Shown here piece after piece: positions 52,605-64,000 of a DNA stretch of 64,000 nucleotides (position 1 is the stretch's first letter; the number at the start of each line of letters is the position of its first letter). Below the pieces are notes generated by a model. That model was not told the DNA's origin, ran no database searches, and saw only the letters and a list, made by a program, of their open reading frames with translations. The DNA is taken from contig CM055823.1 of assembly GCA_029582265.1 (NCBI GenBank), positions 6,634,001 to 6,698,000 on the forward strand. The letters are read 5' to 3'. The DNA is from Zoroaster sp. YZ-2022 (taxonomy: Eukaryota; Echinodermata; Asteroidea; Forcipulatida; Zoroasteridae). The translations under genes and the position numbers were made by a program.

Positions 52605-55600
52605 ATGACGTCTAATATGTCAGATTTGTCTAAGAGAGCTCAGGCGATGCTTGCATACGAAGCAAGTCGCATCGTTCCAGCAGTTGGAGGGGTTCTCAGT
52701 AGTGGGGAATACGACTTTAAGGAAAACCCAAACGTAAGACCATATGTTTTTGTGCGTGATGTAGATAGACCGCGCATTTAAAATAATAATAATGCGTTTT
52801 CATTCTTGAGATCAGTGCATTCTCGGATCTCGATACTGCGCTTTCTTGAGAATGCGCGCGCTTTCTTGAGCGAGCCTAGTCTTTATCGAATCCGAATGCG
52901 GAATGCTTCTTCCGAGTTCCGTTCACAGTCTCCAGTCCTATTTTTAGAATAATTAATGTAATTTGTTGCTGTGGGCCGGGCTGGTGCAGGAGGAGAGTTA
53001 GAACTTAAGTCTGAAGTCCTGAAGGCTGAATTAACTCCTTAAATTAAAAAGACGGGTAGAATGCGGTATCCGACCGCCACTTTTTCTCATTCATAACCAG
53101 GCAGTAATGTAATCTTACCTACCCATTAAGGTGGAGAACATATGGATGATGATGGACATATTTATATAGGCCTACTTCAAATTATTCCAGGATATTTATT
53201 TCATGAAAAATCAGGCATTTTTGGTATACGATGACTTCCTCAGTCATGTCAGTCTGATCTTGTAAACTCCACAATTAGTGACCAACACAGTCATTGTACA
53301 TGCATAGTGGCAACTATAATACTTAATAGGATCCTTCTATTTTCTGAAGTGAAGGGGAGGATTTTTTTAGAAGGGAAATCAAGTCCGAAAACCATCATAA
53401 AAGTGGATTTCAAAGATAGTTTTCGCTTTCTGTACCACCAAAAATCGATAGAATGATTTTGTTAACTGGTTAGTGCCTTTTATAGTGGTTGCAAAAAAAA
53501 TCCAAAAAAGCCCTTAAAAAGTGGCGGCCGGATACGACATTCTTTCCGTCTGATCTTGTCAACTCCCCCGTTAGTGACCGACACGGTCATTGTACATGTG
53601 CAGTGGCAACTATAATAGGATCCTTCTATTTACTGAAGGGAGGATTTTTTTAAGAAGGGAAATAAAGTCCGAAAACCATCATACAAGTGGATTTTAAAGA
53701 TAGTTTTTGCTTTCTGTACCCCCAAAAATCGATAGAATCATTTTTTATATGGTTAGTGGTTGCAAAAAAATTCAAAAAATTCCCTTAAAAAGTGGCGGTC
53801 TAATACGAGTTTGTTTGCAACCACTAACCAGTTTAAAAAAATGATTACATCGATTTTTGGGGGTACAGAAAGTGAAAACTATCTTTAAAATCCACTTTTA
53901 ATAATGATGGCTTTCGGACTTTATTTCCCTTCTAAAAAATCCTCCCCTTCAGAGAATAGAAGGATCCTATTAATTATAGTTGCCACTGCGCATGTACAAT
54001 GACCGTGTTGGTCACTAATGGGGGAGTTGACAAGATCAGACGGACATGACTGAGGAAGTCATCGTCGACTAAAAATGCCTGATTTTTCATGAAATAAATA
54101 TCCTGGAATAATTTGAAGTATATGTCCCTCATCATCTATATGTTCTCCACCTTACTAGGTAGGTAAGATTACATTATTGGTTATATTGAATGAAAAATAG
54201 TGGCGGTTGGATAAAACCTTCTGGGTAGAATGTTGTATCCGACCATCACTTTGTCTTATTCAGTACTATCACCAGTAATATATAATCTTACCTACCCAGT
54301 AAGGTTGAGATCATGTATACTTCAAATTATTCCAGGATATTTATTTCATGAAAAATCAGGCAATGACTTCCTCAGTCATGCCAGTCTGATCTTGCCAACT
54401 CCCCTGTGACCAACACAGTCATTGAACAATACATGTGCAGTAGCAACTATAATAAAATTAATAGGATTCTTCTATTTTCTGAATTGGAGGATTTTTTAGA
54501 AGGGAAAATAGTAATAAAAAAAAAACATAAAAGTGGATTTTAAAGAGAGTTTTCGCTTTCTGTACCCCCAAAAATCGATAGAAACATTTCTTAACTGGTA
54601 AGTGGTTGCAAAAATATTCCTCAAAAAAGTGGCTGTTAAATATAAAATTCTTTAGTAAAATTACCAGAAAAGAGTATATTTTGAAGGTTGGATGGCCTAG
54701 TCCCTGCCTCCCAGCTGCATCACGTCACGCTCTACGTAGCCGTGTATCAGACTATAACCCAAAATACATCGGCTGCAAGCATCTACTTTAACTATCCAAC
54801 ATTTTTGGATCCGAAATTGTCCCATTGCAGGGATTGAGAGAGCGTGCAGTTGGATCAAGGAATTAATACTGGACACTTATATTGCACCGGTATCCGCCAA
54901 GTTTGACGCTCATGGCGCATGAACATTATTACCCCTGTCATCAGGCCAGTTATAACATTCCTAGAACCATCTCAACTCCCTGGGGAGTATGCAGCCCATG
55001 CTGCCAAATGTGTAGCACAATGAGCTTAACCAGTTCGCGTCGGGAATTTAAAAAAGTTTTTCTGGGCCCCTGTGGCAGGTTTCTTTTTCCCACACACACG
55101 TTAATGGAAGCTTCCACAGCGGGTGGCCGGCACTTCTGAGCATGTCACCGTACACGCGTAGTTCAACCGAGCATACATACAAATATTCCGGAGTTTCCTA
55201 TGGCGTGTTTAGACGCTCTCTGATCTGTGGTGCAAAAAAAAATTACGTGTATACATGGCCTCCGACGCGAACTGGTTAATCAAACACAATTACCATCTCT
55301 GCCCTCAAAGGTCCCCATTTATACTCCTGGGTGGAGAGAATTATAGGTTTAGGGAGGAGGGCCAAAGTCCTAGTACAGCCAAGCCTTTGAGAAGCCCAGC
55401 TAGGCCCAGGCTACCTGGCCTCCTAATATGTCTTTTATGAGTGGGCTAGGCCCTCCAGAAGCCCAGGTTATGTTGATTGGCAGGTACTGTATTGTTACAT
55501 GATTAGGACTCACAAAAGACAGATTAGGAGGCCAGGTAGCCTGGGCCTGGCCAGGCTTCTCAAAGGCTTGGCTGTTCCATGACTTTGGCCCTCCTCCCTA

Positions 55601-58600
55601 AGTGTCTTGCTCAGGGACACAAGCACCACATTTGCGGCCAGGATTCGAACCCACGTACTGACGACTCGGCCATCAGAACACAAGTCTGATGCACTTAACT
55701 GCTTGGCCATAGCACCCTACAAAAATGTATATACAAAAATTTATAGGTTGCACCCCACAGGGGTAGCCTGAATTACCCAAATAGGAAGGGGGGGAGGGAC
55801 GGATGAAAAGGGAGGGATGAAAACAAACTATTGCTGTGGGCATATGTTTAATACACGTCATTAGTACTAGGGTTTGCCATTTGTTCTGCCTTGGCAACAG
55901 GGAAAGCCCCCCCTTCCCTTGACCCCCCCTAGCTTCGCCTATGGAATACTCGGCCATAAGGCTGTGTCGGGTACCCGAGTACCCGACCGAAACTGTCATT
56001 ATGCGGTTCCACTTTTCGGTTCCGAAAACCTGATATTGAAAATTTTGACTAAACATTTAAGCCACACAAATGGAAGTTTCTGATTTTTTTGTTAACATTT
56101 TTTTGTGCGGGGAATGTGGATGCTACGAGCCATTTTAAATATAGAGACAGGAAATTATTACAGTAAGCCCACATTTATTATGACTCTAATAAAACAAGAG
56201 AAACTTGTGTTCATATTGGTTATTTTATACATTCAGGAGTATTTATGTGTAAATGTTTACAAAATTGTTTACCGGTACCCAGGTATCCGAAGATTTTCAA
56301 TTTCGGGTATCCGGTTCCCGAAATGACCGAAAACGCACAGCCATGGTTTTCAACTTTTTGTTGAGTAATCTTTACTAAACTTCAGGATTTTTTTTTAATT
56401 TGATTCATTTACAGGGCCGTATTAACATGGGCACATCTGAAAATCGGCTGGTGTTTGATTCACTTAAAGAAAAGGTATGTGTTTATACTAGAAAAGAAAG
56501 TGTACAATTTTCGGCCCGGGCTTCGTGTTGGTCTCGTGCTCGAACCTTGTGTCTTAATCGAGTCTAAGTCCAGTCCGAGTCACGAGTCCATAAAAGTGAA
56601 ATTTCAGTAAGAAACATGATATTGGATTTATATATTGATATTTAAATTAATATATCATTAACCCTCCTATGTCCAGGCTGAAATTTGGCCCAGTAAGCAC
56701 CGCACCCACAGACAGTCACTTGAGTATTTTTGGTTGCATTGCCAATTGTTCACACATGCGTATAAGAGTGCTTGAGATAGTGGCAAAGTCAAACACACTT
56801 GTGTGTGTCTTACAAGTTATATGACATAAAACACAATAAAGGGGGCCACTTTCCTACCGTCACGTTAGCAGTTTTTCTAATGGTTGTAATTTTTTTTAAA
56901 TATCTGAAACCACCCAAAAAGAATTTCAACATTTGAATAGACATGCATGCTTATCCTAAAGATAATTTGAGTTGATTATTACTATTATTTTTTTAATTAC
57001 CCTAAAATTTCCATCAACAAATGGATGGAAAAGTGAGGTAACTTTTTCCGTCCAATTTTTATGGAAATTTGAAGGTGAAAAAATAAATTAAAAAATAAAA
57101 AAATAAAATAAATCAACTCAAATTAGTTCTAGTATAAGCTTGGATGCCCATTCACATGTTGAAACACTTTTTGGTCAGTTTCAGGTACTTAAAAATAAAT
57201 AACAACCATTGGAAAAACTGCTAACGTGACGGATGCAAAGTGGCCCCCTTTATTGTGTTTTATGTCATATGCAGAGTCACACAGAGCTGTGTATGTACTG
57301 CATAAGTTACAGTCGAGTGATTTTGGTTTGACCTCATACCAGAGCCACATGTCCTTGCATTTATTTGAGTGCACTGCACAAAGTCAATGGGTTGGGAGTG
57401 ACATACAAATTTTGAGTGTCTTTGATTGTTAAACCTATAGGAGGGTTAATGTACAATGCTAGTGCTTACTTTAGTTTCACAAAATAGTAACAATTTTGAT
57501 CACGTTTGACCCAAGGAGAAAGAGAAACTATTTCTAAAACTATGGCGGTTTGCAAATCACAACCTTGACAAAAGATAACTCTATTGAAGTACTAGTCATT
57601 GGTTTCTCTCATATATATATTTTGGTGAAATTCTAGGATCTTTATTCTGCACTGAATGTTCTGTCATCGTAGGTCAGTAGGGAAAGATTGATCATTGAAG
57701 TTTGACTAACCACGGATCGAGGTCAGGTCAGTGGAGTGCAAATTGGTATACGAACTTCATACATGTAATAAGATCTATTTATTTATTTATTATTTAACCC
57801 GGGGAGACCTTTCAGTGAAATACCGTTTTTCAAAGGTGCCCAGGAAATCTGTAAACAAGAGGGCTTGCCATGTGAACCAGAAACACCGGGGTAAACCCCT
57901 ACTCTTCCAAGTGTTCTGTGTTCTTTTAACCCTCACCACCCCAAACCATTCAAACTCCAACAGCAGGGTTTGTTTGATTTTGATGGACTGTGTAAGTACC
58001 GTAACAGCCCAGACAAGGATACTTGGCAGGGTGTCCTAATTACAGCCAAGTCCAACAGTAGGGTGGTAGTGTTTGTGCATGGTGTTGGATTTTGGCAGAC
58101 TGAGGAATGTTCTTAGCCAAAACAGCTAGGGGTTAGGGTTAATAATCTAGTACCTACAGCTTAACGTCCCATCCGAAGGACGAAGATGGTCAAGTGCCTT
58201 GTTTATAGACACAAGATCAGACCGGCCAGGCCGGGATTCGAAACGGCATTCTGACAACACCAGAACTTGAGTCCGATGCACTAGACTGCTTTCAACGCTG
58301 TGACCCAATGTGTTCAAAGTTAGTTCATTCTCGGCCCAAGGCAAGATCTCTAACTCACTCCAGCCGTGTGTTTCCTGAAAGTAAACCACCAATTGTACGC
58401 AGCCCTTTAGCCTATACCACTATATGAGAAAGGTCCTGCCATGCAACGACAATCGTAAATACATCCAATAGACCTATTTGCAAATACTGCAGTGCGGGTG
58501 CGCAAGCTGATTTGCGTAATGCACGCTTGTCACGGAGTGAAATATATTTTTAAAGAAATTACTTAGAGAAACATAATTTAAAGGTCGCTGGCCACAAGGG

Positions 58601-61600
58601 GCAAAACGCTTGAACGAGTTCTTTTATTGTATAAAGGCAAAGCGGATTATTGTAGGGTGAGGTGTTTCAAGGGCTGTGATTGGTCGTTTTAAAACCGGGT
58701 GATTATATTATGTTCAGGGTGGGGTTGTAGGTCTAGCCAACAACAAAACCTATTACATGTTTTTCTTGAAAACGAGAGGGTCGAAATGAACGTATAGGTT
58801 ACCAGGTTACCAGCCTGTTGTTAGGTCCACCCGTTCTGCAAGTGATGTGACTCTGTTGACACGCCCCAGAGCGAGACTGGTATCTGCAGGTGATAGGATG
58901 TTCTCTGTTACTGGTCCTCACCCGTGGAATCAGCTTCCTAGGCAGATTAGGGAAGCCAACAATGTAGAAAGTTTTAAAGCTGGTCTTAAGACACATCTTT
59001 TTTAAATATGCTTGTTTAAACCACTAATTGATGTATATCATAATGTATATTGACACAAAAGGTAAAAAAAAATTGTAGTGTGTACATGTTGACTTAACCC
59101 TAACCCTCCAGGGTATTTTGGCTAGAAACCCTGCCAGACGCAACAGATTGCATCGTTTGTCAAAGTGACTTGACTGCCCAGTGCAGCAAAATCCATCAGG
59201 TCACAAATCTCAAGGCCGAACTGCCTCAGAGTCTGTGGTCACCAAATGCAGCAGGATACAACTCTGGCATTGTTCAATCATGGAGGAAGAAAACAATGGG
59301 ACCAGCTCTCAATAGAAACAGACTTGGCTGCTTATGCACTGGTGTTGACAGCTGAATCCATCAAAGTGCACCAGACTTTTCCACCTGATGCACTTTGCTG
59401 CGTCTGGCAGGGTTAGGGTTAATGTAATTTTATTAATTTACTGAATTGATGTTTATAGTTGTAATTTTTATATAGCAACATTTGATATTACATTTTTGGG
59501 GTCCGTTTTGTTCTGTAATTTAATTAAATTTTGTATCTAATTTCTTGACTTGGTTTAATTTTAACTTTAATTTGATTAACTTACTGAATTGATGTTTATA
59601 ATTGTAATTTTACATGTAATAACGTTTAATCTTTTAGGTCTTTTTTTTGTTAAGCGCTCAGGAGCATGTTTCATGGATGGATGCTATATAAATGTTCATT
59701 ATTATTATTATTATTATATATTATTATTACCAATGTTGTTCCTCCTTTCAGTTGCAGACATGTCATATGCCACCAAATACATGGGATGACGAAATGTTCA
59801 TGTACAGCGAAGAGGGAGGTATTCCTGAACTCAAAGAGGCTATTGCGAATTACCTGACGGTTACATCAAGAGCTGTCACCCCTCTGGACCCCAATAAGGT
59901 ATGAGCTTTCATTTGAGACAACGAACAAAAAAAAAAAATCTGTCGAGGATTAGTACTAAAATTCAAATTCAAATGAACCCTCCTACAAATCAGTGCAATT
60001 TTTGAAACGACCCATTCAGGCCACTCCAAGCCATTAGCTAGTGTTGCCAGTGGCCTCCTATGGTTATCTGTGCACTGTCACACCACCGAGATTGCAGGGT
60101 AAGGTGGTCTCCCATTGATACATTACAGGCCATACTAATATGTTCAAACATTTACAGTGGCCTTGGGTGGCACTGGGTTGATTTTGTAAGATTACTTGGA
60201 AAAGACAGCAGGCTTGTATGTACTAAAGGTTGGTGAAAAACATACTGAAAATTTAGTGGATTGGAGTGGCCTCCATGTGTAGGAGGGTTAATAAAATACT
60301 GGCCCACTGTTTTAGTCCTGAGGTTGCATGTAACCACACAATTTATTGTAGCCTATAGATGTAATAGGCAGACGGCATATATGCATTCTTCCGATTGGCC
60401 AGTCAAAATCAAGCGCATTTGAAATATCGCTTTTATTTACAGTTTCTGTTATGCGAATTTCATAATTTTAGTTTTTCTGTTATTTCTGATATTTGGTCTG
60501 CAAGTTTAGTTTGCAGCAAGCAGCAAGATTGCAGCAAGCTTGTGTCCTTGAGCAAGACACTTTACCATAATCGCTTCTCTCCACCCAGGGGGAAAAATAG
60601 GTACCTGTGAGGGCAGAGTTGGTTGTTGTGTTTGATTAGCCCTATATGCGCTGTAATGGCAGCAATTGAGCTGTATACTCCCCAGGGAGCTGAGATGGTT
60701 TCAGGAATGATTTATGAGCCTGATGAGCAGGGGTAATAATATAATGCGCCTTGAGCACCAGTTTGGTGGATACATGCGCTATATAAGTCCACATTATTAT
60801 TATTATTATGTAATAAATGTAATGACATTATTTCCTGTATATAGATGGTGCTTTTTAATGGCGCTGATGTAGGCTTGGAAGCTATGGGTCATATCATATG
60901 TGATTCTGGAGGTAATTATTAGTTTATTCAGCCCCGTCTACCTTCTACCTACACGTAGTTGTGTAAAAACCTAGATTACCGCTCTAAGAGCAATAGATTT
61001 GAGCCATTCATGATGTTGTATTCCACAGAGTATCGCACAAAGCCCCTGCAGAAAGTCTCTGCTTTCTGCTTTCCATGTGCGTCGCCTCAGACCCGAACAT
61101 CTGCATTTTCAGTTTTTTTTTTTTTAAACGATGTCCAATTGCAGCCAAAATTGCTGGATCGATTAGAATTCTGCCATGCTGTTGTTTAAACGACTTCAAA
61201 TAAGGGTATGAACGTTTTCCCGACCTCTCTTTGTATGGCCTCTCTTAGCCACCATACATTACTTTATGTATGTGGAGTTTGGTCTAATTCCAATAGGGCT
61301 GTGCATTTTCAGATATTTTTGGAACCGGATACCTGACATCAGGAAACTTCGGATACCCGGATACCCGTTTTCATTTTTGGTTGAAAACATGCCTCCGGTG
61401 GTGTACAAATACATGTACTGCAAATGGTAACAAATTAACCTTTATAATACAGAGGATACCATACTTAAATCGATCTTTTCTTTATTGGAGTGTCATCTCG
61501 TGAATTAAAAGATAATTGTCTGTAACAGTGTAAACATTACATTGTTCAAGAGTCACAGATTTCTGTTCGCACCTCTCATATGTTAAGTCCGAATTTTCGA

Positions 61601-63970
61601 ATTTCCGAAAGTCGTTTACGGGTAATTGGAACCGAAAAATGGAACCGGGTAATGACCGTTTCGGTCGGGTATCCGGATGCCCGGATACCCGGCACAGCCC
61701 TAAATTCCAATAACCACAAACATGCACCACGTATTTCACTTGTTGGCAAAAAAAAATATATAAATAAATAAAAATGCGTTACCGCACCGATTTTGAAGCT
61801 GACATTTGACCAGAAACCAGAGAATTTTTTTTTTTTTTACCTAAGGTCCGAAAGAAGTAGCGTATTCTGTGAAATTTCTTGTGCATGAGAATTGTAATTT
61901 ACAGGCATGCAACTTTTCAGCTGATCAGCTGATTTCCTCTTTTTTTCTTTAATAATACTGCTAAAGAAAACGGAAAAACACTACAAAGTTTTGTGTGCTC
62001 GGCCATTTCCTCTTTTTGTTTTGCAATTCCAAAGTTGCGTGTCTGAATTTACATGCGCGATTAATTAATGCTTGTAAAAATTAAAATAACTATACTATAC
62101 TACTCAAAACAATTTAGGGAACACCGGAATAATCTCAGTTAAAGCAAGATCATTTATTTCAGATAAACACAATGTTTCACAGAATTGATGAGAAACAACT
62201 GCACAATGAAACAGATGATAAAGGATGCATGTAGTGATTACACATTTCATGACATGACTACTGAAAGAGAGAGGGGGTTGCAAATGAAAATCCCGGTTCA
62301 TGGAACATTTCAAACCTATTTGATGTTAACCCTAACTCCTTAAGCATTTTTACTAGAAACCTTCCTCAACCTATCAAATCCCAACACCATGGTTGACTGT
62401 TGCTGGTTTACAGTACTCAACCCATCAAACTCTAACAGTCCACTTGCCATAACAGTACTCAAACCGTCAAACTCCAACAGGCCCTAATTAGCTGTTGGAT
62501 TTTGATTGAGTGGGGACACATGGCCCAAAGTAAAGTTTGAACACTAGAGTCACACAGTACTCAACCCATCATAATCCAACAATTGTTTTCATGCTAAAAA
62601 AACTTAACTATACAAAAACTAAAACACCCTATGGAATAAATGGTAGGTTCTAGTTGTATGATGTTAGACACAATGCCAAGCATACCTAAGTACAATATTT
62701 GCCTTTATCAGTTGTTTATTACAGCAGGTTGCATACACACACTCTCTCCACTCAAAGTCTAACAATGTTGCATGTTAGTAGAACCACCGTCCTCACTCAA
62801 TCAAAATCCAACACTGTTACTGCACACATACAGTACTCATCCAGCCATATTCCAACACTTTACACATGCCATATCAGAAGTACACAGTACTCAACCCATC
62901 AAACTCCAACAATCCCTGGTGTTGGAGTTTGAGTGGATGGGGATCGTTAGGGTTAAAAATCTGGTGTTCCCTAAATCGTTTTGAGTTTTGCAGGTATTTC
63001 TGCAAATTTGTTTTGTTAAATGCAATATTTTTTCTTCAGAATTGTTCCCTGCATGGTTGCGTCACCATTTTCATTTGCAATAAGACCTCGAGGGTAAATT
63101 GCATCGAGCTGCTTACCAGAAAATTTGCTTAGTGGATTTCTTTGGTTGCCAGCCAAACTTTCATACAAATTGTATGCATTTTGGCTGGTAGTCGGTTGTA
63201 TATTGGTAAGCAAAAATATTTGCTTAGCGGAATTCTCTGTTTGGCCTCGGGTCCTACAGCGCTTCATGAGATCAAATGTTAATCAAATGTTAATCAAATG
63301 TTAATCAAATGTTAATCAATTGTTAATCAATTGTTAATCAAATGTTAATCAAATGTTAATCAAATGTTAATCAAATGTTAATCAAATGTTAATCAAATGT
63401 TAATCAAATGTTAATCAAATGTTAATCAAATGTTAATCAAATGTTAATCAAATGTTAATCAAATGTTAACCCTCCTACTTCTGGTACCTTTTTCATACAA
63501 GTTGATGCCATTTGAAACCATTCGCTTTTGTGGTTTTGAATGGTGAAATAACTGTGTACAGTATTGATTCCCCCAAATGGTTTTGAATGGTAGGTCAGCT
63601 AATACAAAAACCTTGTTTGGATCTTTCCAAATGGTAGTACAGCTAATACAAAACCTTGTTTGGATACTTCTAAGTGGTGAATCAATGGACCCTCTACGCA
63701 CTTGAATGGATTTGAATGGTAGTAAAGCTTGCTACCAACACTGTTCAAATGGTATCACCATGTGTGTACAAAACCAATGGGCATTTTGGTAAGTGGAAAT
63801 TTTGAATGGTTTCAAATGGTCAAACACTAGGAGGGTTCATCTATTTTGTTGACTTGTGATGAATATTTTCAGAAGCTGCATTGGTGCCTACTCCGTACTA
63901 TTATGGTCTCCATAGTAGTCTCAAAGTGCGAGGCAATGTAGATGTTGTTCCAATTCAACTCACTTGTGAG
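52605..63970 (+). CDS. ACCS: 1-aminocyclopropane-1-carboxylate synthase-like aminotransferase, first five exons (3' end outside window)
   Basis: This is a PLP fold-type I (class I/II) aminotransferase-like protein. Exons are 52605-52733, 56415-56474, 59752-59898, 60845-60911 and 63873-63970, all with GT/AG borders. Phases are 0, 0, 0, 1, and the last visible donor is GTAAAG at 63971. They join to 167 residues. Diagnostic blocks in order are GRINMGTSENRLVFD (the NLGTSEN substrate-loop motif), EEGGIPELKEAIANYL, VLFNGADVGLEAMGHIICDSGE (PLP phosphate-site loop) and ALVPTPYYYGLHSSL (the PTPYY motif). The catalytic lysine lies beyond the window. The start is the first ATG in the exon; a second in-frame ATG follows four codons later. 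Animal ACCS proteins are named for similarity to the plant ethylene-pathway enzyme; making ACC should not be assumed. Introns of 3.7, 3.3, 0.9 and 3.0 kb are full of MITEs. Confidence 0.9.
53053..54660. mobile_element. Cluster of four GGGTAGAATGTCGTAT-family MITEs
   Basis: Copies lie at 53053-53548 (+), 53549-53815 (+, left end missing), about 53806-54230 (-) and 54226-54660 (+, right end decayed). All contain the GGATCCTTCTATTTNCTGAA and CCCCCAAAAATCGAT landmarks. The inverted pair can fold over several hundred bases. The cluster sits in ACCS intron 1. Confidence 0.7.
54905..55719 (-). mobile_element. SINE copy interrupted by a foldback insertion
   Basis: Three parts are seen: a 3' body near 54905-55020 (CTCCCTGGGGAGTATGCAG), a middle at 55280-55345, and the head at 55601-55719 with GGATTCGAACCC. 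Between the last two lies an inverted repeat (55350-55600). Confidence 0.6.
55350..55600. repeat. Foldback sequence inside a SINE
   Basis: AGGGAGGAGGGCCAAAGTC at 55350 is matched by GACTTTGGCCCTCCTCCCT near 55582-55600. The arms are about 85 bp around a ~75-bp loop, with a few unpaired patches. Confidence 0.7.
56658..57449. mobile_element. TTAA-flanked element, 792 bp, with large internal palindrome
   Basis: Ends TTAACCCTCCTATG and ATAGGAGGGTTAA. AAAGGGGGCCACTTT and CGTCACGTTAGCAGTTTTTC recur in inverted orientation near 57200-57250. A partial relative starts at 37223. It lies in ACCS intron 2. Confidence 0.7.
57926..58142. mobile_element. TTAA-flanked MITE, CCCTCACC type
   Basis: TTAACCCTCACCACC to GGGGTTAGGGTTAA, 217 bp, with AACTCCAACAGCAGGG mirrored by a later GTTGGATTTTGG. 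Confidence 0.6.
58150..58310 (-). mobile_element. SINE head fragment, second body type
   Basis: CGTCCCATCCGAAGGACGAA and GGGATTCGAAAC match the variant seen in the 13.4-14.4 kb cluster. The 3' tail is missing. Confidence 0.6.
58795..59728 (+). mobile_element. 5'-truncated CR1-like LINE 3' end, interrupted by a TTAA MITE
   Basis: The plus strand reads RLVSAGDRMFSVTGPHPWNQ then LPRQIREANNVESFKAGLKTHLF-stop (about 58870-59004), the usual C-terminus of CR1/Rex-type RTs. The 3' UTR continues, interrupted by the element at 59094-59422. It ends in AAGCGCTCAGGAGC...GCTATATAAATG plus (ATT)n at 59655-59725. It lies in ACCS intron 2, just upstream of exon 3. Confidence 0.7.
59094..59422. mobile_element. 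TTAA-flanked MITE
   Basis: TTAACCCTAACCCT at the left and AGGGTTAGGGTTAA at the right, with GCCAGACGCAACAGATTGCA opposed by TGCGTCTGGC. It interrupts a LINE 3' UTR in ACCS intron 2. Confidence 0.75.
59974..60291. mobile_element. TTAA-type MITE, CCCTCCTACA family
   Basis: Ends AACCCTCCTACA and TGTAGGAGGGTTAA. Its right-hand interior resembles 16225-16345. It lies in ACCS intron 3. Confidence 0.6.
60538..60809 (+). mobile_element. 5'-truncated SINE
   Basis: Begins within the body at TGTGTCCTTGAGCAAGACAC without a tRNA head and runs to the full tail and (ATT)n at 60793-60809. It stops about 35 bases before ACCS exon 4. Confidence 0.8.
61294..61702. mobile_element. hAT-like MITE with TAGGGCTGTGC ends
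   Basis: Ends TAGGGCTGTGC and GCACAGCCCTA, flanked by a perfect 8-bp duplication AATTCCAA (61286-61293 and 61703-61710). It sits inside a CCGGTTTCTGG-type repeat. A diverged relative lies at about 55963-56343 and a lone left end at 18268. Confidence 0.8.
62098..62980. mobile_element. MITE of the 4249 family, split by a TTAA element
   Basis: Same inverted ends as the copy at 4249. Its internal TTAA is occupied by the 62326-62956 element. Confidence 0.75.
62326..62956. mobile_element. TTAA-flanked MITE with ACTCAACC repeats
   Basis: TTAACCCTAACTCC to GTTAGGGTTAA. The interior repeats AGTACTCAACCCATC and CAAACTCCAACA several times. The 4249-4515 MITE shows the empty target. Confidence 0.8.
63268..63466. 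repeat. 11-bp tandem repeat ATCAAATGTTA
   Basis: About 18 units, nearly perfect (two carry ATCAATTGTTA). Each unit junction creates a TTAA. Confidence 0.95.
63466..63839. mobile_element. MITE, CCCTCCTAC family, third copy
   Basis: Opposite orientation. Its left TTAA is the last TTAA of an 11-bp tandem repeat; the right end is TTCA. It ends about 34 bases before ACCS exon 5. Confidence 0.75.
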
Positions 63971-64000
63971 GTAAAGAGCTTTTCATTTCCCGTTTTCTGA

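Overview
This is a repeat-choked piece of an animal nuclear genome. Genes are split by GT-AG introns, are few, and sit in a sea of short interspersed elements, TTAA-flanked and hAT-like miniature transposons, CR1/L2-type LINEs, minisatellites and microsatellites. The gene set (BCAT, archaemetzincin, an IFI6/IFI27-family protein, an ACC-synthase-like aminotransferase) and the CR1/L2 LINEs and tRNA-derived SINEs fit a marine invertebrate, probably a deuterostome (echinoderm, hemichordate or cephalochordate). The species cannot be named from the sequence alone.

Layout. 1-4.6 kb: nested transposons, including a 2 kb hAT-like element, and a 169-bp tandem repeat. 4.6-20.4 kb, minus strand: the 5' part of a branched-chain amino acid aminotransferase gene, seven exons, with its 3' exons beyond the left edge. 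One BCAT exon, the one carrying the PLP lysine, is damaged and abuts a 5.3 kb minisatellite with a 63-bp unit; a smaller inverted relative follows at 13.0-13.3 kb. 13.4-14.4 kb: a pile of SINEs. 18.75-19.27 kb: an uninterrupted 519-bp (AAT)n run growing out of a SINE tail. 20.4-28 kb: SINEs and MITEs, no gene seen. 28-31.6 kb, minus strand: a nearly complete but frameshifted CR1/L2-like LINE with an endonuclease, a reverse transcriptase and a 2A-like motif. 35.6-39.1 kb, minus strand: a complete-looking two-exon archaemetzincin gene, head to head with a possible THAP-like first exon at 39.6 kb. 46.15-46.47 kb, minus strand: the main exon of an IFI6/IFI27-like gene. 47.5-50.2 kb: a recent 1.35 kb tandem duplication. 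52.6-64 kb, plus strand: the first five exons of an ACCS-like PLP enzyme, running off the right edge.

The genes do not form an operon or obvious pathway. Two are fold-unrelated PLP enzymes of amino acid metabolism (BCAT is fold type IV, ACCS-like is fold type I), one is a zinc protease and one is a small membrane protein of the interferon-inducible family. The strongest unexplained signals lie in the repeats. One family pairs a hammerhead-ribozyme-like fold with a histone-mRNA-like stem-loop. At least a dozen unrelated small elements all start TTAACCCT. The 63-bp minisatellite has copied pieces of the neighbouring BCAT exon.
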